Part shown: piece after piece, positions 34,908 to 43,178 of the stretch
Layout: every line of letters starts with the position of its first letter
Numbering within the stretch: the stretch's first letter is position 1
Source of the DNA: Streptomyces sp. Je 1-79
GTDB lineage: Bacteria; Actinomycetota; Actinomycetes; Streptomycetales; Streptomycetaceae
Direction of reading: 5' to 3'
Assembly (NCBI RefSeq): GCF_025195125.1
Contig: NZ_JAMGSL010000020.1
Location: 1-64,000 of the forward strand
Length of the DNA stretch: 64,000 bases
Program-made: the position numbers and the translations under genes
Notes under the pieces: model-generated
Database searches by the model: none
Told to the model about the DNA's origin: nothing
Seen by the model: the letters and a program-made list of their open reading frames with translations, nothing else

Positions 34908-35654
34908 ATGAAGATCACCGTCATCGGCGGCACCGGCCTGATCGGCTCCCAGCTCGTCACCACCCTCAGGGACGCGGGCCACGACGTGCTCGCCGCGTCC
35001 CTCTCCTCGGGGGTCGACCTGCTCACCGGCCAGGGTCTGGACGAGGCGCTCGCCGACGCCCACACCGTCGTCAACGTGACCAACTCCCCGACCTTCGACG
35101 AGGCGTCGCTCGACTTCTTCCGCACCACCGTCGGCAATCTGCTCAACGCCGGCGAGCGGGCCGGCGTACGCCACCAGGTCGCCCTGTCGATCGTCGGCGT
35201 GGACCAGGTCCCCGCGCTCGACTACTACCGCGCGAAGGTGCTCCAGGAAGACCTCCTGCGCGACGGGCCCGCCCCGTACTCGATCGTCCGCGCCACGCAG
35301 TTCTTCGAGTTCATGGACGCCGTGCTGTCCTGGAGCGCGGACGACCGGACCGTACGACTGCCCTCGACGCCCCTCCAGCCGATCGCGACCGCCGACGTGG
35401 TCGACGCCCTCGCCGACGTCGCCACGGGGGCGCCGCTGAACGGGACGCTCGACGTCGCCGGCCCCGACCTCCTCACCCTGGACGAGATCGGCCGGATCAC
35501 CCTGGCCGCGCGCCAGGACCGGCGTCAGATCGTCGTCGACGACCAGGCCGGCATGTTCGCCGCCGTCAGCGGCGACGTCCTCACGGCAGGCCCCGGCGCC
35601 CGCCTGGCCCCCACCCACTACCAGGACTGGCTCAAGACCAGCCTCGACAGCTGA
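34908..35654 (+). CDS. NmrA-like NAD(P)-binding protein, divergent partner of RsrR
   Basis: A 248-aa Rossmann-fold protein of the atypical SDR/NmrA group. The cofactor motif is VIGGTGLIGSQLV. A YYRAK segment (YxxxK-like, about residues 105-109) and PYSIVRATQFFEFM follow, as in NmrA/isoflavone-reductase-like proteins. NmrA-like proteins may act as redox-state sensors that discriminate NAD(P) from NAD(P)H, or as quinone reductases; activity here is unknown. ATG 34908 has AAGGAAGG. Transcription should be controlled by the two palindromes upstream. A hairpin follows at 35672. Confidence 0.9.
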   Translation: MKITVIGGTGLIGSQLVTTLRDAGHDVLAASLSSGVDLLTGQGLDEALADAHTVVNVTNSPTFDEASLDFFRTTVGNLLNAGERAGVRHQVALSIVGVDQVPALDYYRAKVLQEDLLRDGPAPYSIVRATQFFEFMDAVLSWSADDRTVRLPSTPLQPIATADVVDALADVATGAPLNGTLDVAGPDLLTLDEIGRITLAARQDRRQIVVDDQAGMFAAVSGDVLTAGPGARLAPTHYQDWLKTSLDS

Positions 35655-35671
35655 ACGACCCGGCACCACCG

Positions 35672-35702
35672 AGCCCCCTGCCACGTTCACCGGCAGGGGG
35701 CT
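35672..35702 (+). terminator. Hairpin terminator
   Basis: An 11-bp perfect stem (AGCCCCCTGCC with its complement) and a 9-nt loop lie 17 bases after the NmrA-like gene. Confidence 0.7.
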
Positions 35703-35717
35703 GAGGGTTCCGGCACG

Positions 35718-35739
35718 CCGGACACCCTTGGGCGTCCGG
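35718..35739 (-). terminator. Hairpin terminator for the P450 gene
   Basis: A 10-bp stem with one mismatch (CCGGACACCC against GGGCGTCCGG) and a very tight apex sits 16 bases past the P450 stop, read on the minus strand. Confidence 0.5.
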
Positions 35740-35755
35740 ACGGCAATCGGGCCCG

Positions 35756-36979
35756 CTACGCCGGGCGCAGCCGGACCGGGAGCGACTGGTGGCCGTTGCT
35801 GATCAAGGACGGCAGAGGGCGCAGCTCGGCGGGCGGGGTGGCGAGGGAGACGTCGGGGAAGCGGGTGAAGAGCTGCTCCAGGGCCGTGGCCACCTCCAGC
35901 CGGGCCAGGGGGGCGCCCAGGCAGAAGTGGATGCCGTGGCCGAAGGCGAGGTGGTCCTTGGTGGGGCGGGTGACGTCGAACGCGTCGGCCGTCGGCCCGT
36001 GCCAGCCGGGATGGCGGTTGGCCGCCGCGTACGAGGCGAGGATCGCCTCGCCCCGGGCGATGGTCCGGCCGTCGGGGAGTGCGATGTCCGTGACCGCGTA
36101 ACGCAGCGGGAGGTGTTTGACGGCCGGTTCGTGGCGGAGGGTCTCCTCCACCACGTCGTTCCAGCCGGACCGGCCGGCGCGGAGGTGGGCGAGCTGTTCC
36201 GGGTGGGTGAGCAGGGAGGTCACCGCCTGGTCGATGACGTTCACCGTCGTCTCGTACCCGGCGCTGATCACCAGCAGGAGCGTGTCGCGCAGTTCGGCCT
36301 CGGTCAGGCGGGATCCGTCCTCGTCGCGGGTGGCGATCAGGAGTGAGGTCATGTCGTCGCCCGGCTCGGCCCGTCTGGCGGCGACGAGGTCGTCGAGGAG
36401 GCCGTAGAGGCGTCCGGCGTTGGCCGCGGCCTCCTCGGAGGTGAGCGTGGTGTCGAAGACTCCGTCGACGACCGCGCGGAAGCCGTCGCGCCGCGCTTCG
36501 GGGACGCCCATCATGTGGCCGATGAGCGCGATGGGCAGCGGGTACGCGAGCCGTTCGCGCAGGTCGACCACCTCGCCGGGCGGCTCGGCCGCCAGGTCGT
36601 CGAGGAGCCCGCCCACCAGAGCGTCGACGACCGGACGCAGGGCGGCGACACGGCGGGCGCTGAACGCGGGGGCGACCAGGCGGCGGAGCCTCGCGTGGTC
36701 GGCGCCGTAGGCGGTGAACATGTTCGTCACCGCGACCCAGAGGGCGAGCGGCCAGTCGCGTACGGCCTCGTCGAACACCGGCCAGTGGCGCCGGCCGTCC
36801 TTGGACACGTCCGGGCCGGTCAGGAGCTTCCTGAGCAGGACCGGGTCGGTGATCGACCACGCCCGCACGCCGAGGACGTCCACGAGGGCCGCGGAGCCGT
36901 GGGCGCGCAGCAGCCGGTGTTCGGCGTGGTGGTCGGCGCCTGTGGGGTCGAGGACGATCGGGCGGTTCGGCCGGCTCAC
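35756..36979 (-). CDS. Cytochrome P450 (bacterial class I type)
   Basis: A 407-aa soluble P450. The heme loop is FGHGIHFCLGAPLAR with ligand Cys353. The K-helix ExxR is EETLR (Glu279-Arg282), and the I-helix oxygen-activating motif is ISAGYETTVN (Ala240-Gly-Tyr-Glu-Thr-Thr), all canonical. It resembles the CYP105/107 type of actinomycete monooxygenases that need a ferredoxin and reductase; neither is adjacent. GTG 36979 follows AAAGGA. It is divergent from the large secreted hydrolase (217 bases). Substrate unknown; these enzymes hydroxylate xenobiotics or secondary metabolites. Confidence 0.92.
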   Translation of the reverse strand: MSRPNRPIVLDPTGADHHAEHRLLRAHGSAALVDVLGVRAWSITDPVLLRKLLTGPDVSKDGRRHWPVFDEAVRDWPLALWVAVTNMFTAYGADHARLRRLVAPAFSARRVAALRPVVDALVGGLLDDLAAEPPGEVVDLRERLAYPLPIALIGHMMGVPEARRDGFRAVVDGVFDTTLTSEEAAANAGRLYGLLDDLVAARRAEPGDDMTSLLIATRDEDGSRLTEAELRDTLLLVISAGYETTVNVIDQAVTSLLTHPEQLAHLRAGRSGWNDVVEETLRHEPAVKHLPLRYAVTDIALPDGRTIARGEAILASYAAANRHPGWHGPTADAFDVTRPTKDHLAFGHGIHFCLGAPLARLEVATALEQLFTRFPDVSLATPPAELRPLPSLISNGHQSLPVRLRPA

Positions 36980-37196
36980 GGTCGGTCCTTTCGAGGGCGG
37001 GCGAAGAAGGGGCCTCTCCAGGGTGGCGTCTCCGCCCAGCTGACGGAAGATCAGAAAGTCGCCCCCTCTGGCCGATTCGAGTCGCCGGACCTCGCATCAG
37101 GTCATCTGTCCCGGACTCTTGACTCCGCTCACGGCTGCCGGGATCCTCGACCCACCTTTCGTGCGGAACATGACAATTCCTCGACCGAAGACGTGA

Positions 37197-39278
37197 GTGA
37201 TGTCCATGAGACCCCCCACGCACAGCCGTACGTCCGGCCGGCGCGGGCCGCTGGCCGTGCTGGCGCTGCTGCTCGCCACCGTGGCCATGCTGCTCGGGCC
37301 CGCGCCCGGTTCCGCGGCCGACGACACCTGGTGGAATCCCACCGCCCGCCCCGCACCCGACTCCCAGATCAACATCACGGGTGAGCCGTTCAAGGGCACG
37401 AACGCGCGGGGCGAGGTGCGCGGCTTCGTCGACGCGCACAACCACCTGATGTCCAACGAGGCCTTCGGCGGACGCCTCATCTGCGGCAGGACGTTCTCGG
37501 AGCAGGGCGTGGCCGACGCGCTCAAGGACTGCCCCGAGCACTACCCCGACGGCTCGCTCGCGATCTTCGACTTCATCACCAAGGGCGGCGACGGCAAGCA
37601 CGACCCCGACGGCTGGCCGACGTTCAAGGACTGGCCGGCCCACGACTCGCTCACCCACCAGCAGAACTACTACGCCTGGGTGGAGCGGGCCTGGCGCGGC
37701 GGCCAGCGGGTCCTCGTCAACGACCTGGTCACCAACGGAGTCATCTGCTCGGTCTACTTCTTCAAGGACCGCAGCTGCGACGAGATGACCTCCATCCGCC
37801 TGCAGGCACGCAAGACGTACGAGATGCAGGAGTACGTCGACAAGATGTTCGGCGGCCCGGGCAAGGGCTGGTTCCGGATCGTCACCGACTCCGAGCAGGC
37901 CCGCGAGGTCGTCAAGCAGGGCAAACTGGCGGTCGTCCTCGGTGTCGAGACCTCCGAGCCGTTCGGCTGCAAGCAGATCCTGGACATCGCGCAGTGCTCC
38001 CGGGCCGACATCGACCGCGGCCTCGACGAGCTCCACCAGCTGGGCGTGCGCAGCATGTTCCTCTGCCACAAGTTCGACAACGCGCTGTGCGGTGTCCGGT
38101 TCGACGGCGGCGCGCTGGGGACCGCGATCAACGTCGGCCAGTTCCTGTCGACCGGGACGTTCTGGAAGACCGAGAAGTGCACAGGCCCGCAGCACGACAA
38201 CCCGATCGGGCTCGCCGCGGCTCCGCAGGCGGAGAAGCAGCTCCCGGCGGGCGTGGCGGTCCCGGCGTACGCGGCCGACGCGCAGTGCAACACCCGCGGC
38301 CTCACCGAACTGGGCGAGTACGCGCTACGCGGGATGATGAAGCGCAAGATGATGCTCGAGGCCGACCACATGAGCGTCAAGGCCACGGGCCGCGCCCTGG
38401 ACATCCTGGAGTCCGCGTCGTACCCGGGCGTGATCTCCTCGCACAGCTGGATGGACCTGAACTGGACCGAGCGGGTCTACGGTCTCGGCGGCTTCATCGC
38501 CCAGTACATGCACGGCTCCGAGGGCTTCATCTCGGAGGCGAAGCGGACCGACGCCCTGCGGGAGAAGTACGGTGTCGGCTACGGCTACGGCACCGACATG
38601 AACGGCGTCGGCGGCTGGCCGGGACCGCGGGGCGCGGACGCCCCCAACGCGGTCACGTACCCCTTCCGCAGCACGGACGGCGGCTCGCTCATCGACCGGC
38701 AGACGACCGGGCAGCGGACCTGGGACCTCAACACCGACGGCGCCGCGCACCACGGCCTGGTGCCGGACTGGATCGAGGACATCCGGCGCGTCGGCGGCCA
38801 GGAGGTCGTGGACGACCTCTTCCGGGGCGCCGAGTCCTACCTCGACACCTGGGGCGCGTCCGAGCGGCACCGGGCCGGGGTGAACCTGGCCTCGGGCGCT
38901 CCGGCTTCGGCGTCGACCACCGAGTGGTGGAACCCGTTCACCACCTTCGTGGCCGGCCGCGCCGTCGACGGTGACAGCGGCACCCGGTGGGCCAGCGAGT
39001 GGAAGGACGGCCAGTGGCTCCGTATCGACCTCGGCGAGCCGCAGCTCGTCAAGCGGGTCACGCTCGACTGGGAGCGGGCGTACGGCAAGGCGTACCGGAT
39101 CGAGGTCTCCGACGACGGCTCCGCGTGGCGGACGGCCTGGTCCACCACGAGCGGTGACGGCGGCCTGGACACCGTGCAGTTCGCCGGTACGACCGCACGG
39201 TATCTCCGGATCTACGGGACGCAGCGCGGCACCGACTGGGGATACTCGCTCCGTGAGGTCGGCGTCTACAGCGGCTGA
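37197..39278 (+). CDS. Secreted metal-dependent hydrolase (M19-like) with C-terminal F5/8C domain
   Basis: A 693-aa exported protein. Signal: GPLAVLALLLATVAMLLGPAPGSAA. The catalytic part (about residues 55-540) has an amidohydrolase-type HxH (FVDAHNHLMS), candidate metal ligands in LGVETSEPFGC, LEADHMSV, ISSHSWMDLN and GYGTDMNGVGGWPG, and several conserved cysteines. It resembles membrane-dipeptidase-like (M19) proteins, but the first motif differs from the usual DGHND. The last about 130 residues (LASGAPASASTTEWWNP to RYLRIYGTQRG) form a discoidin/F5/8C carbohydrate-binding domain. Candidate starts are GTG 37197, ATG 37200 and ATG 37206. A strong hairpin ends it. Confidence 0.85.
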   Translation: MMSMRPPTHSRTSGRRGPLAVLALLLATVAMLLGPAPGSAADDTWWNPTARPAPDSQINITGEPFKGTNARGEVRGFVDAHNHLMSNEAFGGRLICGRTFSEQGVADALKDCPEHYPDGSLAIFDFITKGGDGKHDPDGWPTFKDWPAHDSLTHQQNYYAWVERAWRGGQRVLVNDLVTNGVICSVYFFKDRSCDEMTSIRLQARKTYEMQEYVDKMFGGPGKGWFRIVTDSEQAREVVKQGKLAVVLGVETSEPFGCKQILDIAQCSRADIDRGLDELHQLGVRSMFLCHKFDNALCGVRFDGGALGTAINVGQFLSTGTFWKTEKCTGPQHDNPIGLAAAPQAEKQLPAGVAVPAYAADAQCNTRGLTELGEYALRGMMKRKMMLEADHMSVKATGRALDILESASYPGVISSHSWMDLNWTERVYGLGGFIAQYMHGSEGFISEAKRTDALREKYGVGYGYGTDMNGVGGWPGPRGADAPNAVTYPFRSTDGGSLIDRQTTGQRTWDLNTDGAAHHGLVPDWIEDIRRVGGQEVVDDLFRGAESYLDTWGASERHRAGVNLASGAPASASTTEWWNPFTTFVAGRAVDGDSGTRWASEWKDGQWLRIDLGEPQLVKRVTLDWERAYGKAYRIEVSDDGSAWRTAWSTTSGDGGLDTVQFAGTTARYLRIYGTQRGTDWGYSLREVGVYSG

Positions 39279-39287
39279 CGGCTCTCC

Positions 39288-39332
39288 CCCGGGCGGGGCG
39301 ACGGGGCGACACGCCTCGTCGCCCCGCCCGGG
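39288..39332. terminator. Strong hairpin terminator
   Basis: A perfect 15-bp stem (39288-39302 with 39318-39332) and a 15-nt loop, 9 bases after the secreted hydrolase stop. Confidence 0.8.
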
Positions 39333-39395
39333 CCGTGGAGGCCGGGAGCCGTGACCGTGGCGAGGGCCATGGGTGTACGAGAAAGGAACCACCAC

Positions 39396-40034
39396 ATGTC
39401 CCGTCTGCCGCTCGTCGAACGGCGCCGGCAGCTCACCGAGGCGGCCATCCGCGCCATGACCCGGGACGGCGTGCCGCGTACGACGACCCGGTCCATCGCG
39501 GCGGAGGCGGGCGTGTCGCTGAGCGTCTTCCACTACTGCTTCGACTCCAAGCAGGCCCTTCTGGAGTCCGTGATCACGGCGATCACCGACCACTACGTCG
39601 GCACGGTGAAGAAGGCGCTGCGGCCGCGCGCGACGTTCCGGGAAACCCTCCGGGCCGGGTTCGAGGCGTACTGGGAGCATGTCCGCGCCCATCCGGGCGA
39701 GCACATGCTGACCTACGAGCTCACCCAGTACGCGCTGCGCACCCCGGGGTTCGAGCCGCTGGCGCGCCGTCAGCACGAGCGGTACGCCGAGATCTACCAG
39801 GAACTCATCGAGGAACTCGGCGCGAGCATGATGCTCGAACTACGCGTCCCCGTACCGGTGCTGGCCCGCTACCTCGCGGCGGTCACCGACGGGCTGACGC
39901 TGAACCTCCTCGTCGTGGGCCACGACGAGGAGTCCTCCACGGCGCTCCTCGACCTGGTCACCGAGCAGGTCGCGGCGCTCGTCGGGGACGGTGACCGGGA
40001 CCCCTCAGTGGGCCCGCGAAGCTCCCACGCCTAG
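39396..40034 (+). CDS. TetR-family transcriptional regulator
   Basis: A 212-aa regulator. The helix-turn-helix is LTEAAIRAMTRDG, TTTRSIAAEAGVSLSVFHYCF, a standard TetR N-terminus (the usual Y-Y-F appears as H-Y-C-F). A C-terminal ligand domain of the BetI/AcrR-like kind follows (MLTYELTQYALRTPG, VPVPVLARYLAAVTDGL). ATG 39396 has GAAAGGA. Its natural target gene is probably gone: the next 280 bases hold a short reductase-like remnant at 40117-40236 and no intact gene. In other genomes such regulators flank an oxidoreductase. Confidence 0.88.
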   Translation: MSRLPLVERRRQLTEAAIRAMTRDGVPRTTTRSIAAEAGVSLSVFHYCFDSKQALLESVITAITDHYVGTVKKALRPRATFRETLRAGFEAYWEHVRAHPGEHMLTYELTQYALRTPGFEPLARRQHERYAEIYQELIEELGASMMLELRVPVPVLARYLAAVTDGLTLNLLVVGHDEESSTALLDLVTEQVAALVGDGDRDPSVGPRSSHA

Positions 40035-40116
40035 AACGTACGGCCGTCCAGTGGGGGCGAGGAGGGCGAAATCGCGGTCGACGAGTGCGGTCAGTTCTTC
40101 GGGCCGGACGGGCGGG

Positions 40117-40236
40117 CCGACGCTCGTACGGCTCTCCCCCGCGGCGGCCGACGCCGAGAACGGCCGGCGGCTGTGGGAGATGTCGGAGCGGCTGACCGAC
40201 CTACGGTTCGACGTACGGGCCCGCGCCGCCGAATGA
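40117..40236 (+). pseudogene. C-terminal remnant of a short-chain dehydrogenase-like gene
   Basis: About 40 codons ending at TGA 40236 read PTLVRLSPAAADAENGRRL then WEMSERLTDLRF. LSPAAADAENGRRLW(E)xSERLT is the familiar C-terminal end of protochlorophyllide-reductase-like SDR proteins. There is no start, no Rossmann domain and no room for one. On the minus strand, 40005-40109 also reads like a protein end (ELTALVDRDFALLAP, then a stop at 40005) that runs into the tetR 3' end. Together these suggest deletion fused two gene ends. Family recall only; not searched. Confidence 0.5.
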
Positions 40237-40314
40237 TCGGTTTCCGTGGCCGGTCCGGCCACGGCCGCCCCGCGGGCGGCCGAATCCGCGTCAGGTGTGG
40301 GTATAAACAGGCGC

Positions 40315-40533
40315 ATGCACCAGGCAGAACGCTTCGAGCTGACCTTTCCGGTGTCGGGTGACTCCATCGTGGTCACCCGCACGGACCGTACGGGCGCCGG
40401 CGGGCACCCCCTGTACGCCGACGAGACCGGCATCGTGCGGGCCGAGATCGACGATCAGGGGAATGTGCGCATGGTCGCCAGCGGTGGACACCAGAGCCAC
40501 GACGTGCCCGCCCGGGCGGTTCCCGTGGACTGA
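40315..40533 (+). CDS. Small conserved actinomycete protein (DUF6296-like)
   Basis: A 72-aa acidic protein, ATG 40315. It starts MHQAERFELTFPVSGDS and continues VVTRTDRTGAGGHPLYADE, TGIVRAEIDDQGNVRMVASG and GHQ. From memory this matches the small DUF6296 proteins of Streptomyces and Kitasatospora; the role is unknown. There are no membrane or signal segments. The predicted terminator starts inside the gene: its last codons form the left arm of a 17-bp stem and the stop codon lies in the loop. The preceding region (GTGTGGGTATAAACAGG) contains TATAAA at a position suitable for a -10 element about 12 bases from the start, so the transcript may be leaderless or nearly so. Confidence 0.7.
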   Translation: MHQAERFELTFPVSGDSIVVTRTDRTGAGGHPLYADETGIVRAEIDDQGNVRMVASGGHQSHDVPARAVPVD

Positions 40534-40552
40534 GTGTCCACGGGAACCGCCC
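40514..40552 (+). terminator. Hairpin overlapping the stop codon of the small protein gene
   Basis: A perfect 17-bp stem (GGGCGGTTCCCGTGGAC, 40514-40530, and 40536-40552) encloses the 5-nt loop TGAGT. The loop contains the TGA stop (40531-40533), so termination structure and coding sequence overlap. Confidence 0.75.
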
Positions 40553-40579
40553 GGCGGGCGGGGACGGCTTCCAGGCGCC

Positions 40580-40640
40580 GGGCGCCCGTCACCGTACGAG
40601 CGGGCACGGCTCCCCGAACGCGGGCGCCCGTCACCGTACG
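40580..40640. repeat. 19-bp direct repeat, 42-base period
   Basis: GGGCGCCCGTCACCGTACG occurs at 40580-40598 and at 40622-40640. The copies sit in the 120-base gap between the small protein terminator and the NLP gene. Each contains the short palindrome GGGCGCCC. No known function. Confidence 0.6.
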
Positions 40641-40654
40641 GGCGCGGGCGGTGC

Positions 40655-41422
40655 TCAGGCGTACGGGTCGAACGGGATGCCGGCGGGCTTCGCCTCCGCG
40701 AGGTGGGGAGCGAAGCTGCCGTCCTTCAGCCCGAAGTGGGCGCTGCCGAAGTCTGCCTGGACGAGCTTGTCCCGCACCCCGGCGGGGTAGCCGTTCCAGC
40801 CGACCAGGGCGGGGAACTGCCACCGGCCCTTGTGGTTCTCCGGCGGCTCGTCGTTCGCGTTGGCGGGGCGGAAGCAGTGCGTGCTCACGCCGTCCTTGTG
40901 ATAGACGACCTTGGGGTGCGTCCCGTCCCAGCGGATCTGGTCACGGCCGTACGTGTTGAAGTCCCCGTGCGCGGAGGTGGAGACGTACTTGGCCTGGTTG
41001 TCCTGGATCCAGACGACGACGTGCTCCCAGTCGTGGCGGTGGCCGCCGAGCCCGATGCCGGGTATCGCCTGGTCCTTCTCGAAGTACAGGCCGTAGAGCA
41101 CGGCACACCAGCCGTTGTTGCACTTGGCGCGGGAGTACCCGTTGGTGTTGTCGAGGTCCCAGGCGTCCCGGCACGAGCCGTTGAGAGCACCGGAGGGCTT
41201 GAGGCCCGGGTTGATCGTCCCGTCGGGGCCGATGGCCGCCGAGGAGTAACAGCCGTCACCGTCGTAGTCGTAGGCGGGCTGGAACGTCTGCTCGAGCACG
41301 TCCGCGTTGGCGGGCAGCGGCGGGGGCGGCGCGGCGAACGCGCTGCCCGGGACGGCGACGACCAGTGCGATGCTGCTGCCGAGGGTGACGGAGACCCTGC
41401 GGATCCACGAACTCGTCTTCAA
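40655..41422 (-). CDS. Secreted NPP1/NLP-family (necrosis-inducing) protein
   Basis: A 255-aa exported protein. The signal is residues 1-30 (MKTSSWIRRV, then SSIALVVAVPGSAFA). The NLP hallmark heptapeptide is intact as GHRHDWE (127-133), with YDYDGDGCYSSAAIGPDG and LKPSGALNGSCRD upstream, as in microbial Nep1-like proteins. There are five cysteines (58, 84, 101, 106 and one in STHCFRP), enough for two disulfides. Family members bind plant sphingolipids and permeabilise eudicot membranes; bacterial homologues can be toxic or silent. Translation starts at TTG 41422, behind an excellent AGGAGG site. The gene stands alone. Confidence 0.9.
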   Translation of the reverse strand: MKTSSWIRRVSVTLGSSIALVVAVPGSAFAAPPPPLPANADVLEQTFQPAYDYDGDGCYSSAAIGPDGTINPGLKPSGALNGSCRDAWDLDNTNGYSRAKCNNGWCAVLYGLYFEKDQAIPGIGLGGHRHDWEHVVVWIQDNQAKYVSTSAHGDFNTYGRDQIRWDGTHPKVVYHKDGVSTHCFRPANANDEPPENHKGRWQFPALVGWNGYPAGVRDKLVQADFGSAHFGLKDGSFAPHLAEAKPAGIPFDPYA

Positions 41423-41587
41423 CTGCGTCCTCCTGAGGGGCCGCGACGCGGGGTGCGAGGCGGTGTGTGATGCGGGGTGCCGTGCGCGTGCGCGATTGGC
41501 ATGCCCAGATCAGCTGTCTCGAACCCCGCTGTCGCGTGGAGAACCGGCCGATGACGGCGCGATGAAGTTGAGGCGGGCGCCGCCCCG

Positions 41588-43045
41588 TCAGACCTTCGCC
41601 CCGGAGGGCGCGTTCGGGGCCGTGGCCCCCTCGCCGGTCGCGCCGCTCCCGACCTCCGGGCGGACGGGGATGAGGAAGGCGACGACCGCCGCGGCGAGAC
41701 CCACGCCGCTGCCGATGAGGAGCGCGACCCGGAAGGCGCCCTCGGAGGGCAGGAGATGACCGGCGAAGTCCGTGGTCATCTGCGCCAGGACCACGCCCAT
41801 CACGGCGGCGGAGACGGAACTGCCGATCGAACGCATCAGGGTGTTGAAGCTGTTGGCGGACGCGGTCTCGGACCGGGGCACCGCGCCCATGATGAGGGCG
41901 GGCATCGCCCCGTACGCCAGGCCCACGCCGGTGTTGCAGATGAGGGTCACGACGAGCAGGCCGGCCGTCGAGCCCATGAGCGGCAGGGCGCACGCGTACC
42001 CGGCGGCGATGACCAGGCTGCCGACGCCGAGGGTGATCTTGGGGCCGCGGGCCGCGGTGAGCTTGGCGCCGAGGGGGGCGAGGACCATCATCATCAGTCC
42101 GGCCGGGGCCATCCAGAGCCCCATCGCGAGCATCGACTGTCCCAGCCCGTACCCGGTGGCCTCGGGCAGCTGGAGCAGCTGGGGCACGACGAGCGACTGG
42201 GCGTACATCGCGAAGCCGACCAGCACCGAGGCCGCGTTGGTCATGAGCACCAGCGGACGTGCGGTGACCCGGAGGTCCACCAGCGGTTCGGCGGTACGCA
42301 GTTCCCACCATCCCCACGCCAGCAGCGCGGCCACCGAGGCGGCGAAGAGGCCGAGCGTCGTGCCGCTCGCCCAGCCCCAGTCGGAGCCCTTCGACACGGC
42401 GAGCAGCAGACAGACCAGCGCGCCGCCCAGGCCGACGGCGCCGGGCACGTCGAAGCGGCCGGCGTCGGACTCGGTACGGCCGGCGGGGACGCGCAGCCGG
42501 ACGAGCACCCCGACCACGGCGGCCAGAGCGGCGACGACCCAGAAGAGCACGCGCCAGCTGGCGTTCTCGGCCACCGCGGCGGAGAAGGGGAGTCCGAGCG
42601 CGCCGCCCACCCCCATGGAGGCACTGATCAGGGCGATGGAGGCGCCCAGCCGTTCCGGCGGCAGCACGTCACGCAGCAGGCTGATCCCGAGCGGTACCAC
42701 GCCCATGCCCAGACCCTGGAGGCCGCGGCCGACGATCATCGGGACGACGGAGGAGGACAGGGCGCAGACCACGGAGCCCAGCACCAGCGGCGCCACGGAG
42801 ACGAGCAGCATGCGCCGCTTGCCGTACATGTCACCCAGCCGCCCGGCGACCGGCGTGGCCACCGCGGCCGAGAGCAGGGTGGCGGTGACCACCCAGGACG
42901 CGTTGGACGCGGAGGTCCCGAACAGCCTGGGCAGGTCACCCAGAAGGGGCACCACCAGGGTCTGGGTGAGCGCGGCCACGATGCCCGCGAAGGCGAGGAC
43001 GCCGACGACGCCGCGAGGGCGTTCGTCGGTCTTGGAGCTGGTCAC
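41588..43045 (-). CDS. MFS drug exporter, DHA2 (14-helix) type
   Basis: A 485-aa membrane transporter of the EmrB/QacA branch. Motif A-like GRLGDMYGKRRMLLV follows helix 2, motif C-like ISASMGVGGALGLP lies in helix 5, and the 14-helix pattern is visible. Family members expel lipophilic drugs and dyes using protons. GTG 43045 is preferred (AGGGAGAA 7 bases upstream) over an ATG 33 bases earlier. It is divergent from a MarR regulator across an operator-rich gap, so drug-responsive induction is likely. Confidence 0.9.
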   Translation of the reverse strand: MTSSKTDERPRGVVGVLAFAGIVAALTQTLVVPLLGDLPRLFGTSASNASWVVTATLLSAAVATPVAGRLGDMYGKRRMLLVSVAPLVLGSVVCALSSSVVPMIVGRGLQGLGMGVVPLGISLLRDVLPPERLGASIALISASMGVGGALGLPFSAAVAENASWRVLFWVVAALAAVVGVLVRLRVPAGRTESDAGRFDVPGAVGLGGALVCLLLAVSKGSDWGWASGTTLGLFAASVAALLAWGWWELRTAEPLVDLRVTARPLVLMTNAASVLVGFAMYAQSLVVPQLLQLPEATGYGLGQSMLAMGLWMAPAGLMMMVLAPLGAKLTAARGPKITLGVGSLVIAAGYACALPLMGSTAGLLVVTLICNTGVGLAYGAMPALIMGAVPRSETASANSFNTLMRSIGSSVSAAVMGVVLAQMTTDFAGHLLPSEGAFRVALLIGSGVGLAAAVVAFLIPVRPEVGSGATGEGATAPNAPSGAKV

Positions 43046-43075
43046 GTGCTTCTCCCTGAGGGACCGAATGGGCGA

Positions 43076-43125
43076 CATGCATGATGCACAGACGATGCAG
43101 CATACACATCGCTTGTATCATGCAT
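43076..43125. promoter_or_regulatory. MarR operator region between MFS exporter and MarR
   Basis: ATACA (43102-43106) and TGTAT (43114-43118) form an inverted repeat with a 7-base spacer. CATGCAT, itself nearly palindromic, occurs at 43076-43082 and 43119-43125. The stretch is far more AT-rich than its surroundings and probably holds overlapping promoters for both genes, so the regulator would block both. Confidence 0.6.
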
Positions 43126-43178
43126 ATGCCTGGTCGGTGCGTGACCGGGCACGGCGCGGGGTTGGGAGGATGGGGCAC

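Noticed and set aside
34881..38195. 1104-codon minus-strand open frame
   Set aside because: It crosses several well-supported genes on both strands, including the P450 in another frame; composition is typical of antisense noise.
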